Shown: positions 42,416 through 55,160, numbered from the stretch's first letter. The stretch: 64,000 nt of DNA from Semisulcospira habei (GCA_036245525.1 BTPG01000001.1:176067664-176131663), one strand, 5' to 3'. Translations and numbers: made by a program. The notes: generated from the sequence alone by a model not told the origin.

Positions 42416-43872
42416 TGTATCCCTTTAAAATTAGCACATTAGCGTAGCATTCATTCACCTCTGAGCCAGGTACTGATCACTTGTGCCACCGACGTGAACC
42501 TTCATTTTGTGCGCGAATTTCGAACTGCATCCTTGCAAGACTGAATATTTGAAGGACTCCTGTGCTGAATTTTGCCTCTGTAAGTACACTTGTAATTAGG
42601 TTTATTTTATGCATTTCGTTGTGTTGGTTTTATCTCATGTATTATGAGCTGTGCATGGGATTGAAAGTTTCGTTGATGATGTACTTTGTTAATGGCTGCC
42701 GTGAGAGATCATTTTCATGGCGACTTTGTGTATGCCATGTTGGTTTATGGCTATGAGTTTGATGCGCTTGGCTAAAGCCTGTAGTTTGGTGAGTAGTTAG
42801 GTCAGATTTTATTATGTGAAATCATTGCTTTAATTTTTAGTTTATGGTTTGTATTTTGATGTGTTCTTTGTTTGAGTACTGGTTATGTGAGTATCTTGTT
42901 ATGTTGGTTGCTGTACTGTGGATTCCTGGAGAAGCTGCTTTGTTTACTTTGTAATTTGGCGTTCGGATGTCTTGTTTGTGGCGAGATGTGCTGGCGTACC
43001 AGACACTCAAGTGTTTTGTTTTCCCATGCAGGCGATAAAATGTATGTGTTGGTGTCCGGTTGAGGTACATGTCTTGTGTGTAGCTAGAATGTGTCGAATC
43101 TAATGTTCGTGTTGAAATGTTGATGTTTGTTGTGATTTGGGCCTTCTGTTTAGTCTACATGTGGTTATTGATGCTTGTTTCTTTGTTTAACGATTAGCGA
43201 TAGGATCAATGCTGATTGTGGGATATTGGCATAATTATGCAAATGATCTCATGCAAGAAATGTTGTTTATCTCTTGATGTCGGGTTACCTTGTGTGTTGA
43301 GATGCAGTTTTGCTACCTGACTGACAAAATAAAGCCTTCAAACTCAAAATCGGGCATGCATCTCACACAACCATATCTCAACTGGTTAGAAATTGAACAT
43401 ACTTTCTAATCGTGTGTCATTTTTGCATATGTACAATGGGATAAAAGAGTTTGTCGTTGTTTTTTTGCGATCGAGCGGCGGAACCTAGAATTTCGAAACG
43501 TGACATCACTCACGTGTGTTCGCTTTTAGAGAAAAAAATTCCGGGGAATGAAAAAAATTTCGAAACCAAGTTTAGGCCGATAGAGAGCCAATGCAAGTTG
43601 CTATTTTGTTACCATATCATCGAGTTTTACATGTGTCTAAGTTTAAAGTAGTTTGAGGGCAAGTAAAGGCTAGCATGAACGTAAAATGCATCGTAAATTT
43701 CACACGTGCAAATCTCGCTGTGAACTGGAACACAAAAAACATACTGCGAGGCACCTAATTAATTAACATATCCTAGATAACATTACTCTTAATTCCAAAT
43801 ATCGTCAACAAATTCAAAATCCGTTCGAGAATTGAAAAAAGGCTGCGTTTTAAACTTCTTTCACGTGAAAGT
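42416..43872. other. no gene seen
   Basis: GT-rich plus strand resembling an intron after the possible donor at 42580. Short frames only. Confidence 0.45.
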
Positions 43873-44660
43873 TGTAAATTTTGTGTTACGTTCAAACACG
43901 GGGAAAAATATCTTGCAATCATCAACGCACGTGATTTTCTGGAATCGGCGGCCATTTGGAGTTTTGCATTTGGTCAGTCTACGCACCTCATACCTACAGG
44001 TGACATCGATGGAGCAGGGGAGCGACAAAGTTGAAGTAAGTTTTGGTTGTAAATGGTTACGTTCAAGCAAAATTGATGGCTGAGCACCATAAATGTTTTT
44101 AAAAAATGCAATGTAAATGTACTGCTTTTCTAATTACTTTAAATGAATGTTTCCACAAACAAATGTAAAATCAATCGGCTCAATGACCGCGAGTTTTGAA
44201 CAAAGGAAGAAAACATTACTTGATAAACTTTGCCTCCATCCGACGATGACGGTTTAGTTTTGATTGTAACAGTTACGTTCAAGTTTCTGAATGCTATATT
44301 CAATATTTTAAAGGATAAAACAGAACAAGTAATGTATATTCGGATTAGTTTTGCAGCGCAGCAACACTTTGAAACACAAATTATTCACTTTTACCGTCAC
44401 CTTGCCGTTGTGTCCGCTTGTACATAACTTTACACACGGTTGAAGGTTATCAGCGTTATGTTCAGGCAATTACAGCTTTATGTTTAAAGATTATAAAGAA
44501 CACTACATATCACACATTTTCGTCGATTCAGTATTTTGTTCTTTAACGTTCCTGATATAAAAAATATAGTAAATGTCTTTCACTCCTGCTGTTTGATTGT
44601 TCATAAATTTACACAGTTTTGCCAGGTAAATCTTTACGTAAAGTTTTGTTCAAACCATGA
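43873..44660 (+). repeat. degenerate ~175-bp satellite, array 1
   Basis: A box related to TGTAAAGTTATGTTCAAAC recurs near 43873, 44048, 44265, 44440 and 44637 (spacing 175, 217, 175, 197). Examples are GTGTTACGTTCAAACAC, GGTTACGTTCAAGC and CGTAAAGTTTTGTTCAAACC. An inverted box, TTGTACATAACTTTACAC, is at 44419. Sequence between boxes is strongly diverged. Confidence 0.6.
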
Positions 44661-46115
44661 GTTTGGCATTTTTAGGGAAGGACGAGTCATACATTTTTTG
44701 TACCAATTTTTTTTGTAGGAAGGAATTTTGTACTGATTTGATTTATACTTCGTTTCATAGGTTATGAGTTGCTGAATTATAGCGTTTGTACATAACATGA
44801 CGCAGTGCAAAAGGGAACAGACATAGCACCTTCAGTCAAAAAATGGTTGTTTTCTTATCTTAAGCTGTGATAATGTTCCCATTGTCTTTATGTACTTTAT
44901 ATTATTGTTTCTTTATTACGTAACATAAGATTATAACATTGTGCCGCTTGCCAGCACTTCAACCTTTGCCGCAGAACAAGCCTCTTCTGTCCCCACTGAA
45001 AGCACCTTGCCGCTTACTGGGAGTTCAACCTCTGCATCAGAACCAGCAACTTCTCTCCCCACTGAAAATGGCTCGCCGCTTGCTACCACTTCCAGTTCTG
45101 CCCCCAAATCCTCCTCTTTAGTGACAGATTGGCGGCTTATTTCACTCTGAGGTCAGCCGTCTGATAAAATGAAGATGCTGACACTGTTTCATTGTAGTTT
45201 TGATCTTAACCTTTGACCTTAAGCCCCCCCCCCCCCCCACCTTCCCCCACAATTTCAATAACTGAAAGAGTGCATTTTCTTTTGCATTTACCAAACTGAA
45301 CGCCTCAAACCCCACCCCTTTCAAGGTCAAGGTCAAAGCTCAAGGTCAAAGGTCAGACTGATGACTACCTGTAAGACAAAAAATAAATGAACAAACACAC
45401 TAAACATAGCTCACAGTGCAGGTAAACAGGGTGTTGTGACGCAAAACATGCAAAAACGCCTACAAAACTGCAAGCGCAGCGATTTTTGGGCAAGATTTCA
45501 AATTTTTCATGATTTTCTCAGTTTTCCAACTGCAAAAGTCCAAACTCAATGATATGGTTACATTAAACCAGCTTCAGATCTATGTCACATATGGTATGTG
45601 GTGCCTCCGACAGGCCACGGAGCACAGTGCCGTTTCCGTACTGTCCAGTCTCTTAGCCATAGTCAGTCCCAGTCATCCCCTAATATTTCAATCCCCTAAA
45701 AATTACTACCGCCCACCAGCTGCACATTTGCCATGCACAAAATACCCTCCCCCCCCCCCCCCCCCAAAAAAAAAAAAAAAAAAAAAAAAGCACATTGACA
45801 GTTTCATTTCTTGGCTATGAACCTGATTCCTTACCAACCCCACACCCAAGCACAGCTGAAATCAGCGTGCTCCTCAAATCACTACATCAACGGCAACTCA
45901 ACATAGGCCCACAATTGTCCACTGGATAAGCTCAGGATGGTATGAATCAAAGCACCAAACATGTCTCCTCTCATCTAACCAGAAATGTCCAGCAAATTCC
46001 AACATTCAGCCCTACTACAAATTTTCAAACAAGGCAAAAAGTTATTTTTAAAAACACCGGCCCTCTTACTGCCTGAACTGCCAAATTTGAATATGTAACC
46101 TGACCAGCAATTCGT
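44661..46115. other. no gene seen; homopolymer tracts
   Basis: Contains a short Pro/Leu-rich duplication (44945-45115, CTTCTGTCCCCACTGAAA / CTTCTCTCCCCACTGAAA), a C run near 45225, repeated AAGGTCAAGGTCAAAG-type sequence near 45325 and a poly-C/poly-A tract at 45749-45789. Confidence 0.5.
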
Positions 46116-46970
46116 CAAACTCAAGTTTGAGTGCTTTGGGGACACCATATAAAACCCCTGAAGCGTTGAGGAAGGCTACTTCACGGGCCTCATCACGTAA
46201 CCCCAATGATCCGCTGAAGGTTGCCAACATCAGATTGCATCAGCTGAAAGCAGTTTTTCGTTCTCCCAGGAAGACAAAAGCCATTATGAAGCTTGGCCTA
46301 ACAAAGCTGTTAAGAAAACAGACCGGGTCCAACAAATCAGGAGAAAAAAACATCATTCCTACAAAGACTGAAGCAAAAAATCAGAACAACAAAGGCAAAG
46401 ACAGATGCAGCTTCACTTCGGAGGAGAAGGCAACTTGTGGCTGATGTCATTGCCATCACAGACAAGCTCATCGGCCACATATCAAAGAAACTGGAGTTGC
46501 GCTGACACTTTATAAAGAGGGTGTCAACGATGGATGTTGAAGCTAAAGAGCTCAAGAAAACCTACCCCCAAAATACCATTGCATCTGAGGTTCATGAAGC
46601 CATCCTGGACATATATGAACAACCAGAGGTGGCTACTGTCATACCAGACAAAAAGTCTGTCAAAGAAGACCTGGTGCTGAAGGCTGTCCTGAACAAGACA
46701 CTTGGAAGCCTCCACAAAGACTTTCAAGAGACAACAGGCAAGAAAGTGTCCCTGTCTAAATTCCAGCGGCTGCGACCTCAGCACATTTTGACAGTGGACA
46801 ATAGAAAGAAGACTAGTTGCCTGTGCATTTACTGTGCCAATATTGAACCAAAGCTGGTGGCACTTAAGAAACTCAGCAGACGGAAGAATATCGAGATTGG
46901 TGACAGGTACACTGCAGTGAGGATGAAATGACGGGAGCACACCATGACCCAGCCTGCATCTCAAGGGACT
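46116..46970 (+). pseudogene. conserved invertebrate protein, decayed; probably transposon-borne
   Basis: Three frames make one protein: ALGTPYKTPEALRKATSRAS and RSPRKTKAIMKL in frame 1; RRRRQLVADVIAITDKL in a second; then SEVHEAILDIYEQPEVATVI, PDKKSVKEDLVLKAVLNKTL, VSLSKFQRLRPQHIL and TSCLCIYCANIEPKLVALKK in frame 3, ending at 46931. HDPACISRDCR continues in yet another frame to about 46970. The order and phrases fit a Cys-containing protein that is multicopy in molluscs, annelids and corals and is often next to transposase-like sequence. Its function is unknown to me. Frame changes and a TGA at about 46505 indicate decay. Confidence 0.5.
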
Positions 46971-48141
46971 GTCGTAGATTTTTTTCTCTCATAGACGATC
47001 ACATTCTTGTCTGCCTTGTGTAAATTGAATATTTAGACTATTTTCATCAGGTGATGAATTGTACAAATGAACCACAGTACTCCAGATGGACTTACATTCA
47101 TGATGTGTTTTTATTATTACACTACACTAAAAGTCTATACATTGATAGATTATCGTATTGTCATGGATTTTGTGTAACATGTGGTGGTCCGCAATGCAGA
47201 TGACATGTTTGCATTTCTGCAGGAGCAGTACACTGTGGATCCTCCTGAAAAATGCAGCACACCAGAAGGGTGTTTGTATATTGAGATCGAGACCAAGTGC
47301 AGCGCAAGCGGGCGGACATGAGACCAAACAATCCTCTGCCTGAAACCCGCAAAAAGCACAATGTTGCACCAGTGTGGCCCGGTACCATCAGGGCCAGAAA
47401 CTTATCTTGTGTCTGCGGTCATTGCCTTCTGGGGAACGTTGAAAGAGAAAGAACGACAAGATACCCCTAAGTAGAACTGGCATCGGACAAGGGAATATAT
47501 AGCTTGGCTTGACCGACCATCCGGAATTTTGTTGCTTTCTTGCTATGTGAATCAGTAAGTAATCCGGCTACGGTCTTTGTCGATCTTCCGATAGTTCCGC
47601 GAGCGCTAGTGATTTTCAGAATTCATGATCTTCACTAGAATTTATCTCTTACTGATTTCGCAAGACTTTAAACCTGTTTTATCATAAAGTTACAAGCTAG
47701 TTCATCAGATTGTATGCTGCAAGGATCTGAAAACTACGGTGTGTGTCAAAATTGCGGCACTGACATCGCTGGTCGTGACACGTTTTTGTCTGTGCGGGCT
47801 CTCATTCACTCGAGTCACAGAGGTAGTGTTTCTGCTGCGATGGTGCATTTGTCGTTTCCAGAGATGCTTTCAGTTACGTAGACTTCGATGTGTGAGATGT
47901 GAAATTGCAGTGCAGAAAGTGGGTATAAATACCACTGTTCTGTTTCGTGTTTCCGAGGGATATGACGATCAAAGGTCAAACTAGGCACCGTGAACGCTGG
48001 CTCAGTCGCTTGCTGCAGAGACCGAGTCGAACAAGCCACGCCCCCAGCACAGTCGTTACTCCGGGTAGCAGGTCAAGCAGAACCCGCATTGATTTTGACA
48101 GCATAGCGAGTATGGAAGGTTTCTTTTACATTCTCGTGGAA
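46971..48141. other. no gene seen
   Basis: 47190-47345 may hold the remaining 3' part of the decayed gene upstream. A GATGAT microsatellite at 48147 belongs to the LINE tail. Confidence 0.4.
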
Positions 48142-48221
48142 AATGATGATGATGATGATGTCCACTTGTAATGCGCATCCACTCCATGCTAGCAGCATGC
48201 TCAGGGCGCAAATAAATAAAA

Positions 48222-51200
48222 TTAAAAAAATTTTAAATAATAAAATAAAATTAAAAAATAAAAATAAATAATAAAAAAAAAAAACACACGCAACTTCTGG
48301 TGCAAAGTAGTCCTAGAATTAAAAATCAAGAAAGAGTTGGTTTTGAGGTGCCTCCTGAAGGTGCCAGTGCAGTCAATGTCCCTCAAGGATTGTGGTAGTC
48401 CATTCCACAGCCTAGGTCCGCAGTGTGAAAATGCCTGGAAACCAAGTCGCTTCTTTGTGTGGCTTTCAACACTTGGGGTGCAGAGTTTGGACCGGACAGC
48501 AGAACGGAGCTGCCTCGGAGGGTTATGGCGTGGGACTATTTCCTGGAGGTACTCTGGTGAGTCTGGGTCATTTATAGACTTGTGGCACAAAGTGAGAATC
48601 TTGTGATCAATTCTTTGCTTGACTGGAAGCCAGTGCAACTGCTTAAGGACTGGTGTGATATGCTCCCTTCTTTTGGTTCTTGTGACAATTCTGGCGGCCG
48701 TGTTCTGAACCAGTTGAAGACGTCTGAGTTGTTGCTCTGGCAGACCCCAAAGACAGCTGTTACAGTAGTCCAGTCTGGATAGGACAAGGGCAACGGCGAT
48801 AGCATTTGCAACTTTGGCTGTCAGGACAGGTCGTAGTTTTCCAAGGGAGCGAAGATGGAAGTAGTATCCCCTGACAACAGCACTGATGTGGTCTTCCATG
48901 GTAAGACTGGTATCGACAAAGACACCAAGATCTCTGACAGTCTTGGAGAAAGGGATGAGAGACTCACCAACACGGATGGCATCAAGAGATTCCACACCCA
49001 GTTTGTTCTTGGGTCCACACATTATTGCCTCAGTCTTATCATCATTTAACTTCAGCATGTTGGTTGACATCCAGGACTTGATTTCTTGGCAGCACGACTC
49101 GATTTTCTGCACTGTCTGAGAAGCGGAGACACTGTCAGGATGAAATGAGTCATAGAGACCAGAGTCATCTGCAAACAACTGTCGTCCTAACCTGTACTTG
49201 TCAATCACACGTCCTAACTTGGTGGTGTAGAGAGAGAACAGAACAGGCCCTAAGACGGACCCTTGAGGGACACCGCATACTAGCCGGGTCACATCAGACG
49301 CCACACCATTAACACTGACGTACTGGAATCTGTCCTCAAGGTACGACCGAAACCACTGTAAGACACACTCCGTGATACCAAACTCAAGCTGAAGTTTTTG
49401 CAGCAGTATCTGGTGATCTATGGTATCAAATGCCGCACTGAGATCCAGCAGCACCAAGAGTGAGTGCTCACCACGATCAGCTGCACAGAGAATGTCGTTT
49501 AAGACACGCAGCACTGCGGTCTCTGTAGAATGACCTGGCCTGTATGCAGACTGAAATTTATCCAGTAGCTGGTACCTAGACACATGATCAGCCAATCTAT
49601 CGGCCACCACACGTTCTAAGAGCTTGGACAAATATGGAAGGTTTGATGCTGGCCTATAGTTCTTAGGAGCATCAGGGTCCAATTTTGACTTCTTCAAGAG
49701 AGGATGAATCACAGCAGTCTTAAAGGCTCCTGGAACAACACCGGTGAAGAGACTGCGGTTGATAATGTGCAGAATAACTGGCAGAAGAATGTCCAAATTC
49801 GCCAAGACTATTTTGGTGGGGATCGGGTCAACACTAGAGAACGTGGACTTGGATTTTGCGATGACTTTGTGCAGTTGATCAGCAGGGGCTGGCACAAACA
49901 CTGATAAAGGATCGCCAGCAAAAGCGGATGAATGTTCCTGGCTATCAGGTTTACCACTTGTGTTCTCCTTTAACAGCTGCTCTCTGATGGCACCAATCTT
50001 ATCGTTAAAGAACTGGGACAGAGAGGCAGCAGCCAAGTCACTGCTCATGTAAGGAAGAATAGGAGATTTAGCTTCCTTGCCAAGCAGTCTGCTCACAATC
50101 CTGAACATTTTCCTAGGGTCAGAAGCGGCAGCATCAAGTTCAGACTGAATATGTGTACTCTTTGCCTGACGAACCACCTGTGTGCAGTGATTGCGTGCCT
50201 TTCTATACAAGTTTTTGTGCACTTCTAGACGGGTTCTACGATACTGACACTCTGCACGATGACGCGCCTGCTTTGCAGCAAACCCCACCCGGGTCTGCCC
50301 TGGGGGACTTGGGTGGGGTTAGGTATTTTTTAGTTCCCAGGGTCACCCTGGTCAGCCCCACAGGGTGGGGTTTTCTCTCTATTCTGGGGCATGTGTTTCT
50401 GTCTACCCGAGGTCCATTCACCTGTATTTGCCTTTTTTAAACTCTCCCTACTGTCTGCACTGCCTGTAGCTCTTGATATTGGATGTGTGTTGCTAAATGG
50501 TCTTAGCTTTATTTAGGCCCCATGTGTTGGGTTTATTTAATGTGTTTGACCGGCTGGCGACATACATTCAATGTTCTGTTTAGTTTTTTTTTCACAAGCA
50601 GTGCAGGCACGTCCTGAGAAAGCCTTGTTGCTGTCGGGACGTTAAGCAATGTACAATCAATCAATCAATTGCTTTGCAGCAAGAACATCGGAATTATACC
50701 ATGAGGTATCAGGGCGAAAAGGAATTTGCTTTACAGTTTCTGGTGCATACTTGTCAAGAAGGGAAGTCAGTGTATTGATCAATGGTGAGTCACCAAGTTT
50801 ACAACGAAAAGCTTCCACATTCATTCCTTTGATGTTTCTACACCTGACTTTCAGCTTTGGAGTCCTAGGTTTCGCCAGTCGCATGGAGAAAGTGATCAGA
50901 GAGCTGCATGTCCTCCACACATACCGTATGAATAAGACTGGTTGACAGAGACGAAGGTGTAACAACCCAATCCAAAATGTGGCCTCGTTCGTGGGTTGGC
51001 ACACAGACTAACTGAGACAGGTCTAGGGAGCTGAAGAGCTGCATGAACTGCTTGGTATCAGAATCATTCTTATTGTCCCAGTGAATATTAAAGTCACCAA
51101 GTACAACCAGTTTTTGTGTTGTGACCACAGTACTTGAGAGGAAGAGTGAAAATTCCTCCCGAAATTCAGCATTTGTGTGCTTATTTATCTTTGATGGGGG

Positions 51201-51340
51201 AGGGTGGTACAAACAGAATAGCCTCACAGTCACTGATTTTGTAGAAATGGTGAAGTCAATGTTTTCAAAAGTAGTGAACATTTTTGTAGAGCACAATCTC
51301 ACATTCACTCTTGTGAATCAGAGCCACACCCCCCACCAGT
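48222..51340 (-). pseudogene. LINE endonuclease and reverse transcriptase
   Basis: The endonuclease part has GGGVALIHKSECEIVL, LVVLGDFNIHWDN and MQLSDHF; frameshifts lie near 51300 and 50905. After the SINE the frame is intact for more than 650 codons. RT blocks: KTAVIHPLLKKSKLDPDAP, NYRPASNLPYLSKLLERVV, QSAYRPGHSTETAVLRVLN, LDLSAAFDTIDHQIL, CGVPQGSVLGPVLFSLYTT and the catalytic QLFADDSGLYD (FADD). Then KSWMSTNMLKLNDDKTEAI and the CR1/L2-type C-terminal domain (SRLDYCNSCLWGLP; HITPVLKQLHWLPVKQRI; HCGPRLWNGLPQSLRD). The last ~35 residues, FFFFIIYFYF, are AT-rich 3' sequence. Related to the LINE at 28022 but a different lineage. Confidence 0.88.
50282..50669 (+). mobile_element. 388-bp SINE-like insertion in the LINE
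   Basis: Flanked by perfect 13-bp duplications TGCTTTGCAGCAA (50269-50281, 50670-50682). Excluding it joins LINE codons ...SDVLAAKQ to ARHRAECQY. It starts ACCCCACCCGGGTCTGCC, contains T tracts and ends GTCGGGACGTTAAGCAATGT and (ATCA)n. No clear tRNA-type A or B box is seen, so the 5' part may be truncated or of another origin. Confidence 0.88.
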
Positions 51341-51400
51341 TCTCAGTGAGCGTGTCAAAGGGATGCCAGAGAACATCAGTACACTGACATGTGTGTACCC

Positions 51401-53052
51401 ACACTGATGACCTCATCTGCAGTATTGACCAGGTTCTGCCTTGTGACGTAGGCTAGTAAATATGCACAAATTGAAAACGAGGCCGATGCAGACGATAATC
51501 TGCGCTCTCGGGTACAAAATCAACACACCCACCAAACGATGAATTTCGACATTTGACATTGTATTTACATCATAAAGCTCTAAGTTAGTACACAAAGGAC
51601 CCATATATAATACTGTCGGCAGTATCTGTTGCAGACAGTTTTCTGACTGTGTTGAGATGCTTGATCCTGGGGAAAATAACTTTAACATTGACAGTTTCTC
51701 AGACACAATGAAGTTTAGTTTATAAGCATTTTTCCACTAAAATTGGTCAAATTTAGCAGAAAAGTACTGATGATAAGACAGTTTTATGCATAATAATTTG
51801 GTCAAGGGTATTGGGAGGGGACAAAAGTGTGAAATGACAAAATGTAGAATGCATTAATTTTGCAGGTACAAAAGCCAACGCCTTTTTTATGAACACTTAT
51901 TTCAATTAACTATGAAATGCTCATAAAGGTCTGATTAATTATGTGGATTGGTTATGCATGTGAGCCTTAAGGGGTTTGCCGTTCTTGTTTTCAAGTGATC
52001 TGATCCATGGCAGGCTTTCAGTGCTGAGATTTGCCAATATGGACAGTTTATCAAAGTTGTTTCCATCAAATAAATCTTTTCTTTTCCTTTTTGCACCATG
52101 TAAGTAGGCACACTTTCCAGAGGTTTTCCACTGACTTTTGAGTGTAATGGATGAAACTCTTCTGTGTACAAAGGAAAAGAAGAGCAAAAAAGTCGTTCAT
52201 TTATTTCTTAGCACTATTTCCTGCATTATTTGAAGGCATACTAGGAATGTTTATTAACCCATTAGTGCCTACATTTATATAGATATATTTATTCCAATAT
52301 GTGGCTGGTGTACATGATTTAATTTTTTAAAATTACTTTTCTTACAACTAGCACCTGTAGTATAGGTCGTTTGACATCAGAGCGTACATTTTTAACAAAA
52401 TATCTCAACAAAGAACCATTTTTCTATACTAATCTTAGAAAAAAAATATCATTAATTTAGTGACAACTGACCTAATACAAATTTTAGGAAACTCCAAAAG
52501 AAATGTGTTTTCCTGTACAGTACTAAAAATGCAGATTTATTTCATAACGACTGATTTTACCCCGCCTACATGTGCCCCAGATATATTAAGCCCAGTATAT
52601 GAAAGATACATTTTCGTGTGAATTGGCAAAGTTTGCAAAACTGAAACGGCGGAGGCATACATCGTCTGCATGCTTCACCTCGATATTGAAATCTGCCAGG
52701 GCTCTTTAGGGTTTTGAAAATGTCTTGTTCTTGTCTTTTCACTAAATTAATAGGGCTGTACAGCAAAATCGACAAATCATAAGAGTTCAGTATATTAGGT
52801 CAATTGGTGCCAAATTATATTTGTTTTGAAAGTGGTACAGAAAAGTGTTTCTTTGCGGAGGTATTTGGGCAAAAGGTAGGCTCAGATGTCAAACGGCCCA
52901 TAGCAAGCATGAGCAATGGCTAACTAACGTCAGTTTTCAAGAGTGTTAAATGTATTGTTGGTGTTCTAAAATGTATTGAAAGTTTAAACTTTTTTCATTT
53001 GATGTTTTCTCACATTGTGGTACCAGATTGTGCAGAGATTTGAACCCCATGT
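51401..53052. other. no gene seen
   Basis: AT-rich sequence. 51925-51990 resembles 16370-16440. No ORF or clear element ends. Confidence 0.5.
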
Positions 53053-54124
53053 TGTAAAGTTATGTACAAACATGTACAGATTTGTTTTGCTACTTGCTTT
53101 AAATATTGTAGACACAATTATTAGAACTGAAGAATTATAGCTGGTAACCGCTGGGGTTTACTGACCACAAAATTTGATGTGATTTCCCATTTTTATCTTT
53201 TATTTTGACTTTAGTGTTGATAATACCAACATGTTCAGTTGTAAAGTTATGTTCAAACTTGCCATTTTCACACATTATTCCCTTTATTATTACATCACTG
53301 CTGCTCTGTAGTGTAGTAGAAAGCTACAGGTGATCGTGATTTTATTTTTTGGTTCTTGTTCATTTATGGTGGCACTTTTTTGCGGAAATTTGAACCTCGT
53401 GGTGTAAAGTTATGTACAAACAATTACAATATTTATTTGCTGCTTTCATTAATCTTTTAGACACAATTTTGGGAGAAATAAAAGTGTATTTGTTAAAAAC
53501 ACATCACTAGAGTAGTGTTTTGTTATTTTTGGATTTATGCAAGTTAGTTAAGGGCCTCAAGTTTGTTCATCATGGTGTAAAGTTATGTTCAAGCACTGTG
53601 TGTTTCTTGTTTTTAGCCTTCATTTTATTCTATGTTGTGAATGTTGTTTTTTCTTCTAAATTATTCTGTAATCTATAAGAGTTTAGTACACAATAAAGGG
53701 AAAACACACCATCTTAATTGACTTTCTTTGCTGTGTTGTCAAGGATTTCAAATTTTTGTTCGTGAGTAAGTTGTCCAATTTTGTTTTTAGTTTATAGCTA
53801 CTGTATTCACACTTATCTCTATTAGGATAGTTTGGAATCAATCACTGTGCAATTAAAATTGTGTGTTTAATACCACACACAATTTTTTAAATATAATTTA
53901 TGCATTTTTTTTCATAAATGTATAGCCGTGTGTAAAGTTATGTTCAAACAACTTCAGTGTCGCACCATTGTGTATCTATTCACCCCATCAAACTTTCTTT
54001 GAAATTTAATCATAGCCTATTAAGGAAAGAAGAACATGATAATTTATACAGCATGAAATCTACTTTGTGAAAGCTAGAAAATGTGTTTTATAAATGTGTG
54101 ACGGTGTAAATGTTATGCACAAAC
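53053..54124 (+). repeat. degenerate ~175-bp satellite, array 2
   Basis: The box TGTAAAGTTATGT(A/T)CAAAC starts at 53053, 53240, 53403, 53576, 53931 and 54105. Spacings are 187, 163, 173, 355 (two periods) and 174 bp. A weak remnant (GTGAGTAAGTTGTCCAATT) is near 53762, where the missing unit should be. A TTTGAACC-CATGGTG lead-in precedes several boxes. Sequence between boxes has diverged almost beyond recognition. Confidence 0.75.
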
Positions 54125-54913
54125 CATAACGGTATTTCTCCAATTACACCCAAACGACTGCTCATGGGGATTTTTTTGTTTTTTGTTTTTTGTTGGGGGG
54201 GGGGGGGGATGTTACTTATGACTAAACACATCACAATCATGCAAAGTGATGCTTATTTGTCACACTCTTTGGACACTCAGTCGTACTCTTGACCATATTG
54301 TCTCATGAAGGATACATTACATATTAGGAGATACATCAACCATGTTATTTCAAAGGTGGTGCCAGTATATAGCTTGAATGCAGGCTGATGCCTGATAGAT
54401 GACCACAGTTAAGCTTTGCTATAGTATGTGATCAAAAGACAGCTGGGCATGGGTGGTAGGGTATACAAATGTACACACTGTACCACAATGACACACACTG
54501 CTGCCCCTGAACTGATCCATTAGAATGTGAAACAGTAATGTAGAGCTACACACTTCTAAATGCAGCCCTTTACTGCAACACATTAAGATCAGAAAAAGAA
54601 CTCTGCCTTGCAAAAACCGATGAAAATGTGTAGCATTTGGCCACATGCACATTGATTGATCTCTGTATTTTTCTACAGTTAAGTAGGAGTGCACTTTCCA
54701 CAAGTTTTCAAACTTATCTGGATGTCAAAGTTCATTATTTTAGTGTCAACAGAACCTACACAGAAAATGCTAAAATTTGTCTTGCAAAGTTGCCAGTCAT
54801 GGTATTTCAAGGTGAAGTACATTAATGGTTGACCAACTTACTGGTTAGAGTCAGTCATACAGCAAGTTGCAGACCCACAAAAAACAACAACTTACAATAA
54901 TACAAATAGATAT
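54125..54913. other. no gene seen
   Basis: A T/G-rich run with G13 near 54196; otherwise AT-rich, no coding evidence. Confidence 0.5.
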
Positions 54914-55160
54914 TTTTATCATGCCTCTTCGTTGGCACCCTCGCAGTCGCAGGCACACAGGTCTGTTTAAGGCGGATAATATAGCGTAGAGATGTGGCAA
55001 TGTGATGTAGAAGTCTCCTGATGATACCAGTAAAGCAGTCATGTAGCATTGACAGTCTGTACTGATATGACACCAACCAGCTTGCATCAGTAATTCGTGT
55101 TTCTGGAGGCAGTCAGTATGTGTCCTAATACAAAGAAAAAGTTCCTGGCATAAACTAAAC
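54914..55160 (+). repeat. diverged direct repeat, copy 1
   Basis: Aligns with 55505-55705: TATTTTTATCATGCCTCTTCG / TACTTTATCTATCATGCCTG, CGTTGGCACCCTCGCA / CGTTGGCACACTTGCA, GATACCA, ACCAACCA, TTTCTGGAGGCAG / TTTTGGAGGCAG, GTCCTAATA / ATCCTAATA. An unclassified dispersed repeat, with a fragment also near 31020. Confidence 0.55.

Larger units (their letters stand above)
48142..51400 (-). mobile_element. LINE (EN-RT) interrupted by a SINE
   Basis: Minus-strand LINE ending in a (TCA/ATC)n tail at 48147-48161, after AT-rich 3' sequence and GTGGATGCGCATTACAAGTG. Its coding region runs from about 51340 to 48222, split at 50281/50670 by a SINE. It is 5'-truncated inside the endonuclease. Confidence 0.85.

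Noticed and set aside
44939..45150. Ser/Thr/Pro-rich short ORF with an internal duplication
   Set aside because: Two out-of-frame versions look equally good, no start context or domain; likely chance in a short duplicated segment.
51413..51706. 97-codon minus-strand ORF upstream of the LINE endonuclease as the endonuclease N-terminus
   Set aside because: It lacks the WN/TE motifs of APE domains and does not connect in frame.
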